Shown one piece after another: positions 1 to 10,170 of a stretch of DNA of 64,000 nucleotides (position 1 is its first letter; each line of letters starts with the position of its first letter). This DNA comes from Eulemur rufifrons (taxonomy: Eukaryota > Chordata > Mammalia > Primates > Lemuridae): contig NC_090996.1 of the NCBI RefSeq assembly GCF_041146395.1, positions 27,490,738 to 27,554,737 of the forward strand, given 5' to 3'. The notes under the pieces were generated by a model. That model ran no database searches. It saw nothing but the letters and a program-made list of their open reading frames with translations, and was not told where the DNA came from. A program made the position numbers and the translations under genes.

Positions 1-165
1 GCTCAGCAGGTCAGAGACATTCTAAGCAGAAGGACCAGCACATGCAGAGGGGGAAGTGGATTTGTATGTTTAATGAACTGAGAGCCAGTTTGGCTGCAAA
101 GTTAGTGGGTGAGAGGTAGGAGGGGGCTGGACCATGCAGGGCCTTGAGGCCACCATTAAGACTTT
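1..165 (-). mobile_element. L2 LINE fragment
   Basis: Read on the minus strand this follows the L2 3' region (the segment like 'aaggccctgcatggtcc', then a Cys/Leu-rich stretch). It is truncated by the window edge. The remaining bases to about 235 hold nothing I recognise. Confidence 0.55.
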
Positions 166-239
166 TATTTCTGTCACTCGTTCCCTTCTTCACATTTCCT
201 GAGACTCCTCCTCTGGGCCAGGCCAAATTCTGGGAATAG

Positions 240-505
240 GAATAGAGTGGTTAATAACAATAACAATGGCTAATATGCATTGACTACTCACCATTTGCTA
301 ATAGAACTATTATTCTAAGCACTTTGACACATGAACTCCTTTAACCCTATGACTTAGATGCTACTATTATTCCCATTTGACAGATAGGGAAACTGAGGCA
401 TGGAAAAACTATGTAATTTTCAAGATCATACAACTAGTAAGTGGTAGAACCAGGATGAACCCAAGCAGTTTGACTTCAAAATCCATAAGCATTTATGGTC
501 ATAAC
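240..505 (-). mobile_element. MIR SINE
   Basis: Minus-strand MIR: a 'ctaagcactttgacac' segment is followed by 'gggaaactgaggcatgg' and a segment like 'acaactagtaagtgg', in the order of the MIR core. Confidence 0.8.
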
Positions 506-607
506 CACTATGTTTCATGTGTGCCTCCTGTCCACGTTTACAGAACAGTAGTTCTGGCCACATTAGCCATTCAAATAGTGTTTCAGATGTAGGCAGCTAA
601 ATTAGAA

Positions 608-757
608 CAGAACTTCCCAAATTTGGCAGATCATAAGAGCTCCCCTGGAGTGCTTGTTAAAAAGATCTTTTTTTTAAGAAAGAGATTTTATTCAATAGGT
701 CCAACCTGGAATTTGTATTTTAACAAGTTTGACAAATGCTGGTTTAGTAGTTCAGCG
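608..757. mobile_element. MER5-like hAT DNA transposon remnant
   Basis: The segment order (short inverted-end-like start, a 'tgcttgttaa' block, 'attttaacaagtttgacaaa') follows the MER5A-type consensus. A T/A-rich piece is inserted in the middle. Confidence 0.5.
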
Positions 758-802
758 CAATCGCTTCTGGGTGGCTTGTAGTTTTATTATTTTTCTAGAT
801 CC

Positions 803-1395
803 TGTTATTGAACCAAACTGGGATCCACTTGCCTGCCCCAGCCAAGCCAAATACTGAAGCTGAGAGTCGCAGCAGGACAAAGAGGCATTTTTATTGCAAG
901 TTGCCATGCAAGGAGAAGGAGCAGCTAATGCTTAAAACTTGAACTTCCTGATGGCTTACAAGCCCGGGTTTTTAAAGGCAGGGGTATATTTCAGGAGGTC
1001 CTAGCCTCCAAAAGGGGAGATTCTTGAAGTAGGGGTGGGGGATGGAATTGGTGAATTCACCGATTCTTCAGTTAATGGAAAGGGGGAAATTTAGAGCAAA
1101 GAATGGTGGTCAGAGTTCAATTCCTCAGTTTCCCCTTATCTACATTTTTCTCTCTGGTGGGGGTTTCTAAAAACCAGCTCAAGAACATGTGTTAAGATGC
1201 CAGCGTTTAGTTTTCACAGGGAACCCAAACACCTCCTGTCTGGCTCACTTGGACGCCGTTGCTCTCACCAAGTTTCCCCTTCACTTTTCAAGGCTAGCCA
1301 GGTGCTCAGAACTTCCCCTGAAGGAACTCAAGATTTTCCTTTATTTGCATGTTTGGGGGGGGCCCTGCAGGCCCCTCGGAAGGGCCCCTGCTCCA
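803..1395 (-). mobile_element. Endogenous retrovirus LTR (class I-like), antisense to CPPED1
   Basis: On the minus strand there is a promoter-like stretch around 970-985 and a polyadenylation signal AATAAA at about 890, followed by a short R/U5-like end finishing TAACA near 803. No internal retroviral gene is present, so this would be a solo LTR. The left end (TG at 803) looks firm. The right end is either about 1218 or about 1395, where a MIR begins. I did not find a clean target-site duplication, and the family is not identified. Confidence 0.6.
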
Positions 1396-1397
1396 TC

Positions 1398-1570
1398 TCA
1401 ATGTGTGTCACCTTTGTGCAAGTCGCTTCATCTCTCTGAGCATCAGTTTTCCCACCTGACAAGTTGCTAATGACAGCACTCCCTCCTAGGCTGTTGTGCG
1501 GATTAAGTGAGCCACAGGCAAGGTGCTTAGCACAGTGCCTGGTTGTAGCAAGTGAAGATAATAATAGAAT
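1398..1570 (+). mobile_element. MIR SINE
   Basis: Plus-strand MIR with 'gcaagtcgcttcatctctct', 'catcagttttccc' and 'ggtgcttagcacagtgcctg'. Confidence 0.85.
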
Positions 1571-1575
1571 GACAG

Positions 1576-2092
1576 TGTCAATGGAAAAAAAGCCAAACTC
1601 TGTAAAATAATTTAACGAGATTTATTCTGAGCCAAATTTGAGGATCATGACCCGGAGCCACGTCCAAGAGGCCTTGAGCAAGTGGACTCTCTGTGGCTGG
1701 GTTACAGTTTGCATTTATACATTTCAGGGAGACAGGGGCTCCAGATAAAGTCATAAATCAATACGTGGGAGGCATATATTGGTTTGGCCCGAAAAGGTGG
1801 GCTATCTGGAAGTGGGGGCTTACAGGTTATAGGTGAGTTTAAAGATTCTTTGGCTTGTAATTGGCTAAAGACATGAAGCTTTGTCTAAAGGCTTGGAATG
1901 TTTTAACATAGTTGCTGTTTATCAGAGATAAGCCGCCAGGACATATATTTGTTGTGTAAATTGAGGACCTGTAGTGTTTGTCTTGCATACGCTTAGGCCT
2001 GTTCATGGGTTACAAAGGATGTCCCCAAGAAGGGAGGGGGCATGATAAGATATGTCTGGGAGGTGAGCCTTAAAATTTCATTTTAGTTCACA
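1576..2092 (-). mobile_element. Endogenous retrovirus solo LTR (class I-like), antisense to CPPED1
   Basis: A 517-bp unit on the minus strand starts TGTGAACT, ends TTGACA, and has the polyadenylation signal AATAAA about 40 bp before its end. TG...CA ends and AATAAA placement are typical of an LTR. No internal retroviral sequence adjoins it. The flanking 5-mers do not match, so the insertion is old or the ends are slightly off. The sequence resembles a class I primate LTR, but I cannot name the subfamily. Confidence 0.65.
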
Positions 2093-2205
2093 ATAGTGAT
2101 GACTGGGAAGTGCGAGCTGTCCCAAGGTTAAGTGTCAGAGATCACAGCAGACCCCTGGGAGGACTGTTCTGAGACTGGGCCCCGCCCTTTTGACCTTGTA
2201 CTAGA

Positions 2206-2391
2206 GTTGTCAGGTAAAATTCAGGACGCCCAGTTAAATTAGAATATCAGATAACGGAAAAAATTTTAGCGTAAGTATCTCCCAAATATTGCACGGGATA
2301 TACTTACACTAAATCACTCACTGGATTTTTTAATCTGAAATTCCAGTTTAACTGGGGGTCCTGTATTTTCCCGTGTTAAATCTGACAACCC
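2206..2391. mobile_element. Palindromic DNA-transposon MITE (MER53-like), next to the CpG island
   Basis: The two ends are inverted copies: 2206-2260 starts GTTGTCAGGTAAAATTCAGG, and the reverse complement of the right end starts GTTGTCAGATTTAACACGGG. Both continue with 'ccagttaaa'. The body folds into one long imperfect hairpin. This layout matches the MER53-type non-autonomous hAT family as I recall it. Confidence 0.7.
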
Positions 2392-2394
2392 TTC

Positions 2395-2960
2395 CCTGGG
2401 GGAACGGACTGACCCCAAAGCCTCGGCTCCACTGCCCACGTGGGCCCCAGACACAAGGCCTCCCCGCGCCAGGCGCCCAGGTCGATCCCAGAGGGGCCAG
2501 CCGCTCGCGCCTCCTCCCCGCCCAGGCAGCACTAGTGGCGCCCCGAGTGGCCGAGCCCCGCCCCGGCCGGCCCCGTCCCGCCCAGAGCAGAGGGCGCCTC
2601 CCGCAGCCGGGTAGGCCAAACGGTTGGGCAGCGCGGAGTGAGCTGCTCCCGCCCACGCGTTGTGATCAGGCAAGGCCAGACACTCACTCGCCATGTCAGT
2701 TGCAGAGGCGGGGGGTGTTTTCCACAGAGCCCGGGGCAGGACCCTGGACGCGTTTCCCGCAGGTACTGCCGGAGCTTCGCCCGGGGAGGGGATTCGGGGC
2801 TGCGGAACCTTCTGCCGGGGGAACCTTTGGTCTAGGTGCGCGCGCCTCCAGCCGGGCCCCCTCCGGGGCTGCACCGCGGCACGGGGACCGCAATAGCTGC
2901 ATCACCGCCCGCAGTTAGTGCGCCCAGGGAAGCTGTTGAGGGGCGGATTCGAGTACGAAT
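2395..2960 (+). promoter_or_regulatory. CPPED1: CpG island promoter of CPPED1
   Basis: This is the only long GC-rich, CpG-dense stretch in the window, and it surrounds the CPPED1 start codon. It has several GC boxes on the C-rich strand (about 2516-2523, 2556-2564, 2576-2584 and 2647-2654), which are Sp/KLF-type sites. It also has a perfect palindromic E-box, CCCACGTGGG, at 2435-2444. I see no convincing TATA box upstream of the ATG, which fits a CpG-island promoter with dispersed initiation. The transcription start is probably within the 150 bp before 2693, but this is inferred. Confidence 0.85.
2693..2762 (+). CDS. CPPED1: CPPED1 coding exon 1 (first 23 codons plus one base)
   Basis: This exon encodes the N terminus of CPPED1, a cytosolic metallophosphoesterase reported to remove phosphate from AKT1. 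The translation starts MSVAEAGGVFHRARGRTLDA and ends FPA, which matches the human N terminus as I remember it, with about one substitution. The ATG at 2693 is chosen because it is the family start and has a G at -3. The exon ends in ...CCCGCAG followed by the donor GTACTG at 2763, leaving one base (phase 1). That base joins AC at the start of exon 2 to form Asp24. The exon carries no catalytic residue; it is the short basic leader before the phosphoesterase fold. It sits inside the CpG island, as expected for a broadly expressed gene. The 5' untranslated part cannot be delimited by sequence alone. Confidence 0.93.
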
Positions 2961-3029
2961 GCGGGGTCCGGTCCAGGAGCCTCGCTGGCCTTGACCTAAC
3001 TTCCCCGAGAGAAGAGAAGTAAGAGGAAG

Positions 3030-3215
3030 GCAGTAAAGTGTAATGATAGCTTGGGCTCCGCAGTTAGCCCTGTTTCCAAGCCTTTGTTTTGGCTACATTC
3101 TCTCAGCAAGTCGTGGCCTCAGCTTCCTCATCTGTAAAACGGGAGTACTAGTGAGGTTATGGGTGGCGCTGGATAAGCGCTCGGTGCATGTTAGAGGCCG
3201 TTATTTTTATCAAGG
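3030..3215 (+). mobile_element. MIR SINE
   Basis: Plus-strand MIR just inside intron 1, with 'cctcagcttcctcatctgta' and a degenerate 3' end. Confidence 0.7.
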
Positions 3216-3332
3216 TTGTTCACCGTAATGCATTTTATAGTCCATAATTACAGTTATTTACTATAATGTGAGTCATTCACCGAAATGTGAACAGTGCCCA
3301 GCAGAACGGTAGAGAGGGAGGTCAGTCTTAGC

Positions 3333-3500
3333 GTCGTGGTAAATTAAGTGCTTGGATTTCCGAGTTAGATAATCCGCCTCACTGTAAAAATGGGCTTGAA
3401 AATACCTTCCTCATAAGGTTGTTGGAAGCGTTAACGGATCAAAAGTATTTCTGTAACCTAGTGTCAGAGACCCGGCTAGATGCTAAGCGAATGTTAGTCC
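3333..3500 (+). mobile_element. MIR SINE, degenerate
   Basis: Contains 'ccttcctcataaggttgttg' and 'ctaagcgaatgtta'; matches the MIR right half on the plus strand. Confidence 0.6.
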
Positions 3501-3629
3501 TTGAGCTATGTAAGTCAAGAGGGAGGTTTGTTTCTGGTTCCTTGGTTCCCTTCTGTAGCTCTTTTGCCGTCTGGAGTCACACTGCCTCCCAGGCACTCAG
3601 CAGCTTTATCACCCCAGGGAAATCATCCC

Positions 3630-3890
3630 CTGTGCCCCGCGCAATCTGGCTTGTGTCCACATTTCTTCAGGCTTGCCAGTCTCTCGCTTGCTCAATTCTC
3701 CTGCCACACTGGTTTTTATTTGAACTGCATCAGAAAGGGCCAAGGCCTTTTTTTCATGAGAAGTTTGGCACCTGCCTTTGCTCACATAGTGGGGCTGGTG
3801 AGCCTGGCTCCTTCTCAACCTTCACACCTCACTTTAAGGTTCATTTACTTTCCCCGAGAGACTTTACCTGGCTGCTCTGTCTAAGTAGGT
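3630..3890 (+). mobile_element. L2 LINE fragment
   Basis: C/T-rich segment in L2 order: a 'tcaggcttgccag' block, 'cacctgcctttgctcaca', 'ggctccttctcaaccttcac', then a 'ttactttccccgagagac' block. It is diverged and has no coding capacity. Confidence 0.45.
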
Positions 3891-4029
3891 TTCTCCTGTA
3901 GTCCTATGCCAGAACCGTATTCGTTGCCTTTCTTTGCAACTCTTGGTGGGGGAGTAGCCTGTGGGGCCAGAAATACAGCTGTGGTGAATTTAGGAAAACA
4001 CAGTCTACCACGGTGCCTTTCTCTACCTA

Positions 4030-4364
4030 CAGTCAGTCTTCTGTATTTGCTGGTTCTGCATCCACAGTGCCAAACAGCTGCGGATTGAAAATATTTTGGG
4101 GGAAAAAAAAGAATAAAAAATAACATTACAGCAATAAAAAATTAATACAAATTTAAAAAATATAGTCTAACAACTATTTACATAGCCTTTACATTGCATG
4201 AGGTATTATAAGTAACTCTAGAGATGATTTACAGTATATGGGAGGATGTGCGTAAGTTATATGCAAACACTGTGCCATTTTGTGTAAGGGACTTGAGCAT
4301 CCACAGATTCTGGCATCCCTGGGGGTCCTGGAACCAGTCCCCCTCAGATACTGAGGGATGACTG
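4030..4364 (-). mobile_element. MER2 (Tigger-related) DNA transposon
   Basis: Ends CAGTC... and ...GACTG lie between TA dinucleotides (4028-4029 and 4365-4366), the pogo/Tigger target. The interior 'agatgatttacagtatatgg' and 'ggacttgagcatccacagat' follow MER2 on the minus strand. Nearly full length. Confidence 0.85.
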
Positions 4365-4369
4365 TATTT

Positions 4370-5220
4370 CAGGCAACTTGCCTTTTTCACTCAACATGAA
4401 GTTTTTGAGATTTATTTGTATTGATGTAAATAGCTCTACTTCCCTCATTTTCCTGCTGGGCAATATTGCATTGTATGAGTATATACTTTATATTCTGTTG
4501 AGTATCTTCCCCTTTCTTTCCAAATCTCTCTCCCTTCCCCACCATGCCTCAGGGGGTTGACCTCTACGGGCTACATCAGTGGGCTCCTTGCTTTCCGGTT
4601 TCCCCTTGAGTTCAGCCAGTGGGGATCCCTGACCTGAGAGATTAGAGGTTGGGGGAAGCAAAAGTCAGTGCATTTATTCCCACAGTTTACTTCCTGTGGG
4701 GTTGCCTTGGCTGGCTGTATTCCTCCCTTCAAGGTCACTCCTCTGTAGACAGCCTTTTACTCAGACACTCTTTCCAGATTTCAGTAACCACTTCCTCTTT
4801 TCCTCCCTTGAGATGTGGGAGTGGCAACAGCTCTGCTTTTCTACCTTTGGAATACTAAACTCTCCCTTGTATTTTCCCTACACCTAACCCATTCCAAGTA
4901 ATCCTTTTTTAAACCCTCCTTTAATTATCCTAATTTTTGAGTATGCGGCTATTTCCTGCCAGGATCCTGACTGATACAGTGGCCATTTAGTTTCTGTGTT
5001 TCACTGTTGCTAACAGTGCTGTTATACACATTGTGCACGTCTCTGTGGAGGCATGTGAGAGTTTCTCCAGGGCATATGCCCGGGAGCTAAGTTCTGGGTT
5101 GTGGGGTATAATCATCCCCAGCTTTACTAGATACGGTCAAATTGCCTTCCAAAGTGGTTACGCTGATTTATACTCCTGCCAGCAACGTGTGGGAGTTCCC
5201 TGTTACTCTGCTGTATCCTT
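4370..5220 (-). mobile_element. Old L1 LINE 3' part, interrupted
   Basis: Segments 4370-4510 and 4985-5220 follow the antisense of the L1 ORF2 C-terminal/3' region ('ccttccaaagtggttacgct' is the diagnostic piece). About 4511-4980 is a different sequence ending 'tgactgatacag', probably another repeat inserted into the L1. Its class is not determined. Confidence 0.6.
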
Positions 5221-5234
5221 TTTTTTTTTTTTTT
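5219..5234 (+). repeat. Poly-T tract
   Basis: Uninterrupted T run of about 15 bases at the end of the L1-like segment. Confidence 0.8.
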
Positions 5235-5329
5235 CCAGTTTGAAAAATTTTTATTATTTCCTCTTGCATTCTCCAGTATCTTGCATGAGGGGGGTCGTTA
5301 TATGCCCTCAGAGGCTCATAATCTAGGCA

Positions 5330-5577
5330 CAGAAAATAATTCCTGGCAACTGATGGTCTCTGAGGGCCACAGCAGGATTTTAAGTTTGGACCTGAGTGAC
5401 AGTAGGGCTATTAACTGAAAATCAGGGAGTAAGGAATAGGGTCAGGTTTGAGGAGATGGATTTGAGGTGCCATCAAGAATTCCGAGGTAACTTGTGGGTG
5501 CCATTGCAGAGGGGGCGTAGATGGTGTTGCCGTAGGAGTCAATAGCATTGCTAAGGGGCAAAGTGTAGCATGTCGGG

Positions 5578-5613
<36 letters not shown>

Positions 5614-6060
5614 GCTTAGAACACTGCAGGCGTTAGGGGTGAGACCAGGACACATGGAGGGCTCAGTGCAGGAACAACCAGAAATTCTGGAAGATAAAAC
5701 CAAAAGCTGGCCTTGGCACCAAATCCAGGAAGGAGGGCTCAGGCAGGGTGGTGCACAGGGTCAGATGTTGCAGAGGTTTAGGGGAATGGAAGCTGAGCAG
5801 AGGATGGCAGGTGATTGATGGCGGACTTTCAGGGAATAGTTTCAGTAGAGTTGTTGGGGAAAGCCTGGTGCGCAGTGTTTGAGGAGTGGCTGGGGGTGAG
5901 GATGTGAACTCAGCAGGGGTGGGGTTCTGTTGGGAGCTGTTTGGTGATGCAAGGTAGACACAGGTTAGTAGCAGCTTATGGGAGGAACAATGCTAAAGGA
6001 AAGCTTTTTTGGAAAAGGAGAGCCCCAAGCTGAAGGGTTTGAAATAGTAACAATAGTGGT
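5330..6060. other. Purine-rich ancient repeat-like sequence
   Basis: Apart from the TG repeat, this stretch has the G/A-rich texture of an ancient mammalian interspersed repeat ('gaggtgccatcaagaattcc', 'tggaagctgagcagagga'). I cannot assign the family and see no gene. Confidence 0.35.
5580..5610 (+). repeat. (TG)n microsatellite
   Basis: About 15 perfect GT units. The open reading frame running through it is an artefact of the repeat. Confidence 0.95.
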
Positions 6061-6069
6061 AAGGCAGCC

Positions 6070-6285
6070 AGCGCATCTAGCCTGTAGCAAGTGTTTATGG
6101 TGTGCCAGGCACTGTGGTCTGTGGTTTGTACAGGTCATCTCAGGTTATCTTTACAATAATCCTGTTGAGGTAGGTATTATGATCATCCTCTTTTTACGGT
6201 GGAAGAAAATCAAGCTTGGAAAGGGTAAGCAGTTTGCCCAGGGTCATGTGATTGGTCTGAGATGGATCTGGGGTTGAAACTGCAG
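6070..6285 (-). mobile_element. MIR SINE
   Basis: Minus-strand MIR: 'gtgccaggcactgtggtctg', 'gttgaggtaggtattatgat', 'agtttgcccagggtcatgtg'. Confidence 0.85.
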
Positions 6286-7470
6286 AAGGCAGGATAGCTG
6301 TCGGAGAACGACGCCCAAGGAGAATGGGAAATGAGGGGATCGAGGGCTCAGGAGAGTAGCTGGCCCTGGGAGCAAATGCACTCTTTGACCATCTGTCCAT
6401 CTGTCCTCCAGTCTATCGAGCATATGTCCCTGCATCTACCTATAGTTCACCCAGCTACTTGTCCACTTATAACAGGTACTGAGCGCTTGCCTCGTCCCAG
6501 ACATTGTGCTCGGTGCTGGATGAGTGAAAACCAGGTATGATGCTGCACCTCTGGCACGAAGCTACCTGGAGAGCCGGACGTTGACCCTGCAGTCCCACAA
6601 ACCAGCGTAAATAGTACCTGGGGCAAATGTCAGGGAAGCGAGGGGTTAGGTGCAGTAGCTGAAGGTGCCTGTGGGGGCGGGGAGGTTCTGATGGAGATTA
6701 TGGGAGCTCTGAGGAGCGGTGAGGTGTTGAAGCTTCCTAGACCATTGGAGCTGCCACAGGGCCACCAGTAGGACCAGAGGACTGGAGAGCGTGTGCCCTG
6801 GACAGGAATGGGGTTCATGGAGAGAGACTGAGATGATCAGTAAACAGGACAGCTGCCTTGCTGAGATAGGAAGAGAGAGAATGACCCTGGACTTTTCTTA
6901 GCATTCAGGAAATCTTGACATAGGGCTGCACTTGATCGCCTCTGTGGACCGGGCAGTCCCAGGAGGCCTGGGCTGGGTCATTTAGCACAGGGCCTTTAGA
7001 GGCCCACCCTGAGTGTTGCGCTGAGACCCCAGTCTCATGGGTTCACTGCACTAAGTGCTGCATCCCAGCCCTCTGTGGGTTCCACTGTGCTCATTGACTT
7101 TCCCCTGGGTCCTAACTCTCTGTTAGCATCACTGGCCACTTGGACAGGTGCCCTAAGGTACCTACTGCCAGTCTAGGCTCTGTGGGAAGGAACAGCCTCG
7201 AGCCAGTAGAGTTGCCCCAAGGGCGGACTCAGAAAGTGAGGGGACTGGATTTTCTCCTTCTCTTGCCCAAACACACAATGCCTGTCACAGGGGTCCATTT
7301 AACTGAAGCAGCTATGCCTAAAATCACAGCTCTGTACTGAAAACCCGTCCATAATTAGCTGCTTAAACAGTTTGTTTCTCAAGTGAAGCCTGTCAGTTAC
7401 ACGAAAGAGCTCTTTACTTTAAGACAGTTTCCCCCACCGGTGATTGACATGAGTGACAGTGTTCCCATCA
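6286..7470. other. Intronic sequence without recognised gene
   Basis: About 6465-6830 resembles an ancient repeat ('ttgtgctcggtgctggatga'), class unknown. I see nothing else in this stretch. Confidence 0.5.
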
Positions 7471-7479
7471 GCGTCTTCC

Positions 7480-7760
7480 AGTATTATTAGGTGTGAAGCT
7501 TGGTTTCAGTCATCTGTTCCCTGTTAACATAATCTGCTAGGCTCCGTCGACAGATGTTTGTAAAAACTGAATTGTACGCGTCTCACCTGAGGAGACTCAC
7601 ATTCCTAAGGCATGTTCAGATAGTCTTTCTAATTAGGCAAATTGATAATTATATTGCCTTGACACATATCCTAATTAGGACTACTTTCTCCTAGTAAATA
7701 ACTGTCATTGGACAAGTTTACATTTGTTTTGAAGAATCTCTGAAAGGGAGACATAATCAA
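7480..7760. promoter_or_regulatory. Candidate conserved non-coding element with paired homeodomain sites
   Basis: Single-copy, AT-rich sequence with the 8-bp palindrome CTAATTAG twice, at 7629-7636 and 7671-7678. The copies lie 42 bp apart, and a GATAATTAT lies between them. No repeat family is recognised. Regulatory function is inferred only from site density. Confidence 0.3.
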
Positions 7761-8379
7761 GATAAAATGTGTTTTTAAAATGGCTTATATTTAATTATTT
7801 TTAGGTCCTAATCTGTTTTTCCAGTTCCCGTTGCCACCAGAATCTTTTCCCCCTCAGAGAATAGGGCCCTTGGGTGGTATTCTTAAAAAGATTATTTTCC
7901 CGAACATTTTAAACCTCTGCAGCTATTTCCTAGGAGCTGACTGTACTCCCTAATCCTGAGTATTTCTTGGTCCTCTCTAGAAGCCGCATGTGGCAGAGAA
8001 TAAATAGAGTCTCAGTGAAAAATAACTCTTTCCATCTCTTGTGGGTCTCACCTAAGAGCTTTTCTAGAATTAGTACACCTGGAAATGCTTATTCAAATGT
8101 GAACAGTGTTGAAAATAACGTGGTTTAAAAAATTTTAGCAGGATGATGATGAAGGTGAAATGAATGTTTTTAATTGTGACGTACATTTAGGCCGAACTAG
8201 TTATCTCTCATTTGAGAAGGGTTCCTGTGACTAAATAGGACTTTGGATTATTTGTCACCTCTTCATTGTAATCATCAGCCAAGAGGTAAGGTGACCAGCA
8301 CTCATTATTATGCAAAAAGTTCACATTGTAGTGTTTTTAAAACACAAATTTATCTTTGGCTTTTTCTTTTTTGCTTTTT
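7761..8379. other. Intronic single-copy sequence
   Basis: AT-rich sequence with no recognised repeat, RNA gene or exon. Confidence 0.5.
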
Positions 8380-9039
8380 TATTTTTGAATAACTTTATTG
8401 AGGTATAATTTATATACCGTAACATTCATTTTTGTGTCCAATTAAAGGGTTTTTAGGAAATTTATAGAGTGGTACAGTCATGGTCTAACTTTAGAGCATC
8501 TTGCCCTGCCCAAAAAAGAAGCGTTATGCCCACATTCAGTCTTCATGTTCTCCCAGCACAAGCAACTACTTATTTACCTTAATGGATTTGCCTTTTCCGG
8601 ATGTTTCATATAAATGGAATCCTGTAATATGTGGTCTTTGGTAACTGGCTTCTTTGCCTTAGCAGATTTTTTTTGAGGCTCAGCTCATCCATTTTTTGGC
8701 ATGAATCGGTACTTTGTTCCTTTTTACTAAATGGTATTCCATTGTATGGATAATGACTTTTGTTTATCCATCCACCCATTGATGAACATTTGTGCATTTT
8801 TTTTTGGGCATTGATGGACATTCACCCATTTGGGCACTTTTTGTCTGTTGTGAATAAAGCTGCTATGAACAGCCACAAACAAATCTTTGTATGGACATAT
8901 ATTTTCCTTTCTTTTGGGTAGATACCTAGGAATTGCTTGATCATTTAGTAACTGTTTAACATTTTGAGGGCCTACCAAACTATTTTCCAAAGCAGCTGCA
9001 CCATTTTGCATTCCCACCAGTAATGTGTATGGTTTCTAG
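8380..9039 (-). mobile_element. Old L1 LINE, ORF2 C-terminal end and 3' region
   Basis: On the minus strand, 8727-9017 translates to a decayed L1 ORF2 C terminus. It keeps the order '[10 protein letters not shown]...', a proline-rich PRYLPK piece, a YKDLFVAVHSS piece, then the W-x-NTI region. It is broken by stops and is not functional. It is interrupted on its right by Tigger1 sequence, and L1 resumes at 9871. Confidence 0.8.
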
Positions 9040-9870
9040 TTTTATGTTATGGAGACGGCTTCTAAGCCTCATGAACCAACCTCTGAGAGCTTCAAACTTT
9101 TCTTCTGCAGCTTCCTCACCTCTCCCAGGCTTCAGAGAATTGAATAGAGTTAGGGCCTTGGTCTGCAATTAGGTTTTAGCTTAAGGGAATGTGGCTGGTT
9201 TTAGTCTTCTATGCAGACCACTCAAACTTTCTCCCTGTCAGCAATGAGGCTGTTTTGCTTTCTTATCATGGTATGTTCGCTGGAGTAGCACTTTTCATTT
9301 CCTTTAATAACTTTTCCTTTGCATTCACAACTTGGCTAACTGTTTGGCACGAGAACCCTAGCTTTTGGCTTTCAACATGCCTTCCTTACTAAGCTTAATG
9401 ATTTCTAGCTTTCTATTTAAAGTAAAGGACATGCGACTCTTCCTTTCACTTGAACACTTAGAGGCCATTGTAGGGTTATTAATTGACCTCATTTCAATAT
9501 TGTTGTGTCTCAGGGAATAGGGAGGCCCTAAGAGAGGGAGAGAGGTGGGAGAACGGCTGGTCCGTGGAGCAGTCAGAACATGCATAACATTTATCATTTA
9601 AGTTTACCGTCTTATATGGGCACGGTTCATGGCACCCCAAAGCAATTATAGTGGTAGCATCAAAGATCGTAGATCACCATAACAGATACAATAATAATGA
9701 ACACGTTTGAAATATTGCAAGAATTACTAGAATGTGACACATAGACACAAGGTGAGCATATACTATTGGCAAAATGGTGCTAATAAACTTGCTTGACCCA
9801 GGGTTGCCACGAGCCTTCAATTTGTAAAAAGAACAATGTGTGCAAAGTGCAGTAAAACAAGGTGTACATG
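9040..9870 (-). mobile_element. Tigger1 DNA transposon, 5' part, inside an L1
   Basis: On the minus strand this is the first ~830 bp of Tigger1. The terminal sequence is at 9847-9870, then the leader, then the transposase N terminus ([17 protein letters not shown] at about 9358-9450). The sequence after it encodes [20 protein letters not shown]. Frameshifts and stops inactivate it. The same transposase start occurs in the longer copy at 45294-47228. The right part of the element is missing, and its left edge abuts L1 sequence at about 9040. Confidence 0.85.
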
Positions 9871-10170
9871 GTTTGTAAATATCTTCTCCCATTCTGTAAA
9901 TTGTCTTTTCACTTTCTTGATGATATTATTTGTGGCACCAAAGTTTGAAATTTTTTTGAAGTCCAACTGACCAGCTTTTTCTTTTATCACTGTGATTTTG
10001 ATGTCATATTTAAGAAATCATTGCCTAACTAAAAATCATAAAGATTTACTGTTATGTTTTCTTTCAAGATTTTTTTTTTAGTTTGAGTTCTTACCTTTAG
10101 GACTAGGCATATTTGAATTAACTTTTATGTATAATGTGGTATGAGGGTCTAATATTAGAAAATTTCTATT
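9871..10170 (-). mobile_element. L1 LINE, continuation of the 8380-9039 copy
   Basis: Continues with 'aaatatcttctcccattctg' and 'ttgtcttttcactttcttga', the antisense L1 ORF2 region upstream of the part at 8380-9039. Several hundred bases of L1 expected between the two pieces are absent, so the Tigger1 insertion was accompanied or followed by a deletion. Confidence 0.75.

Noticed and set aside
2314..2918. Long overlapping frames of 160-186 codons on both strands across the CpG island
   Set aside because: GC-rich DNA lacks stops, so long frames are expected. Only the ATG at 2693 matches a known protein.
5570..5818. 82-codon frame with a VCVCVCVC run
   Set aside because: Produced by the TG microsatellite.
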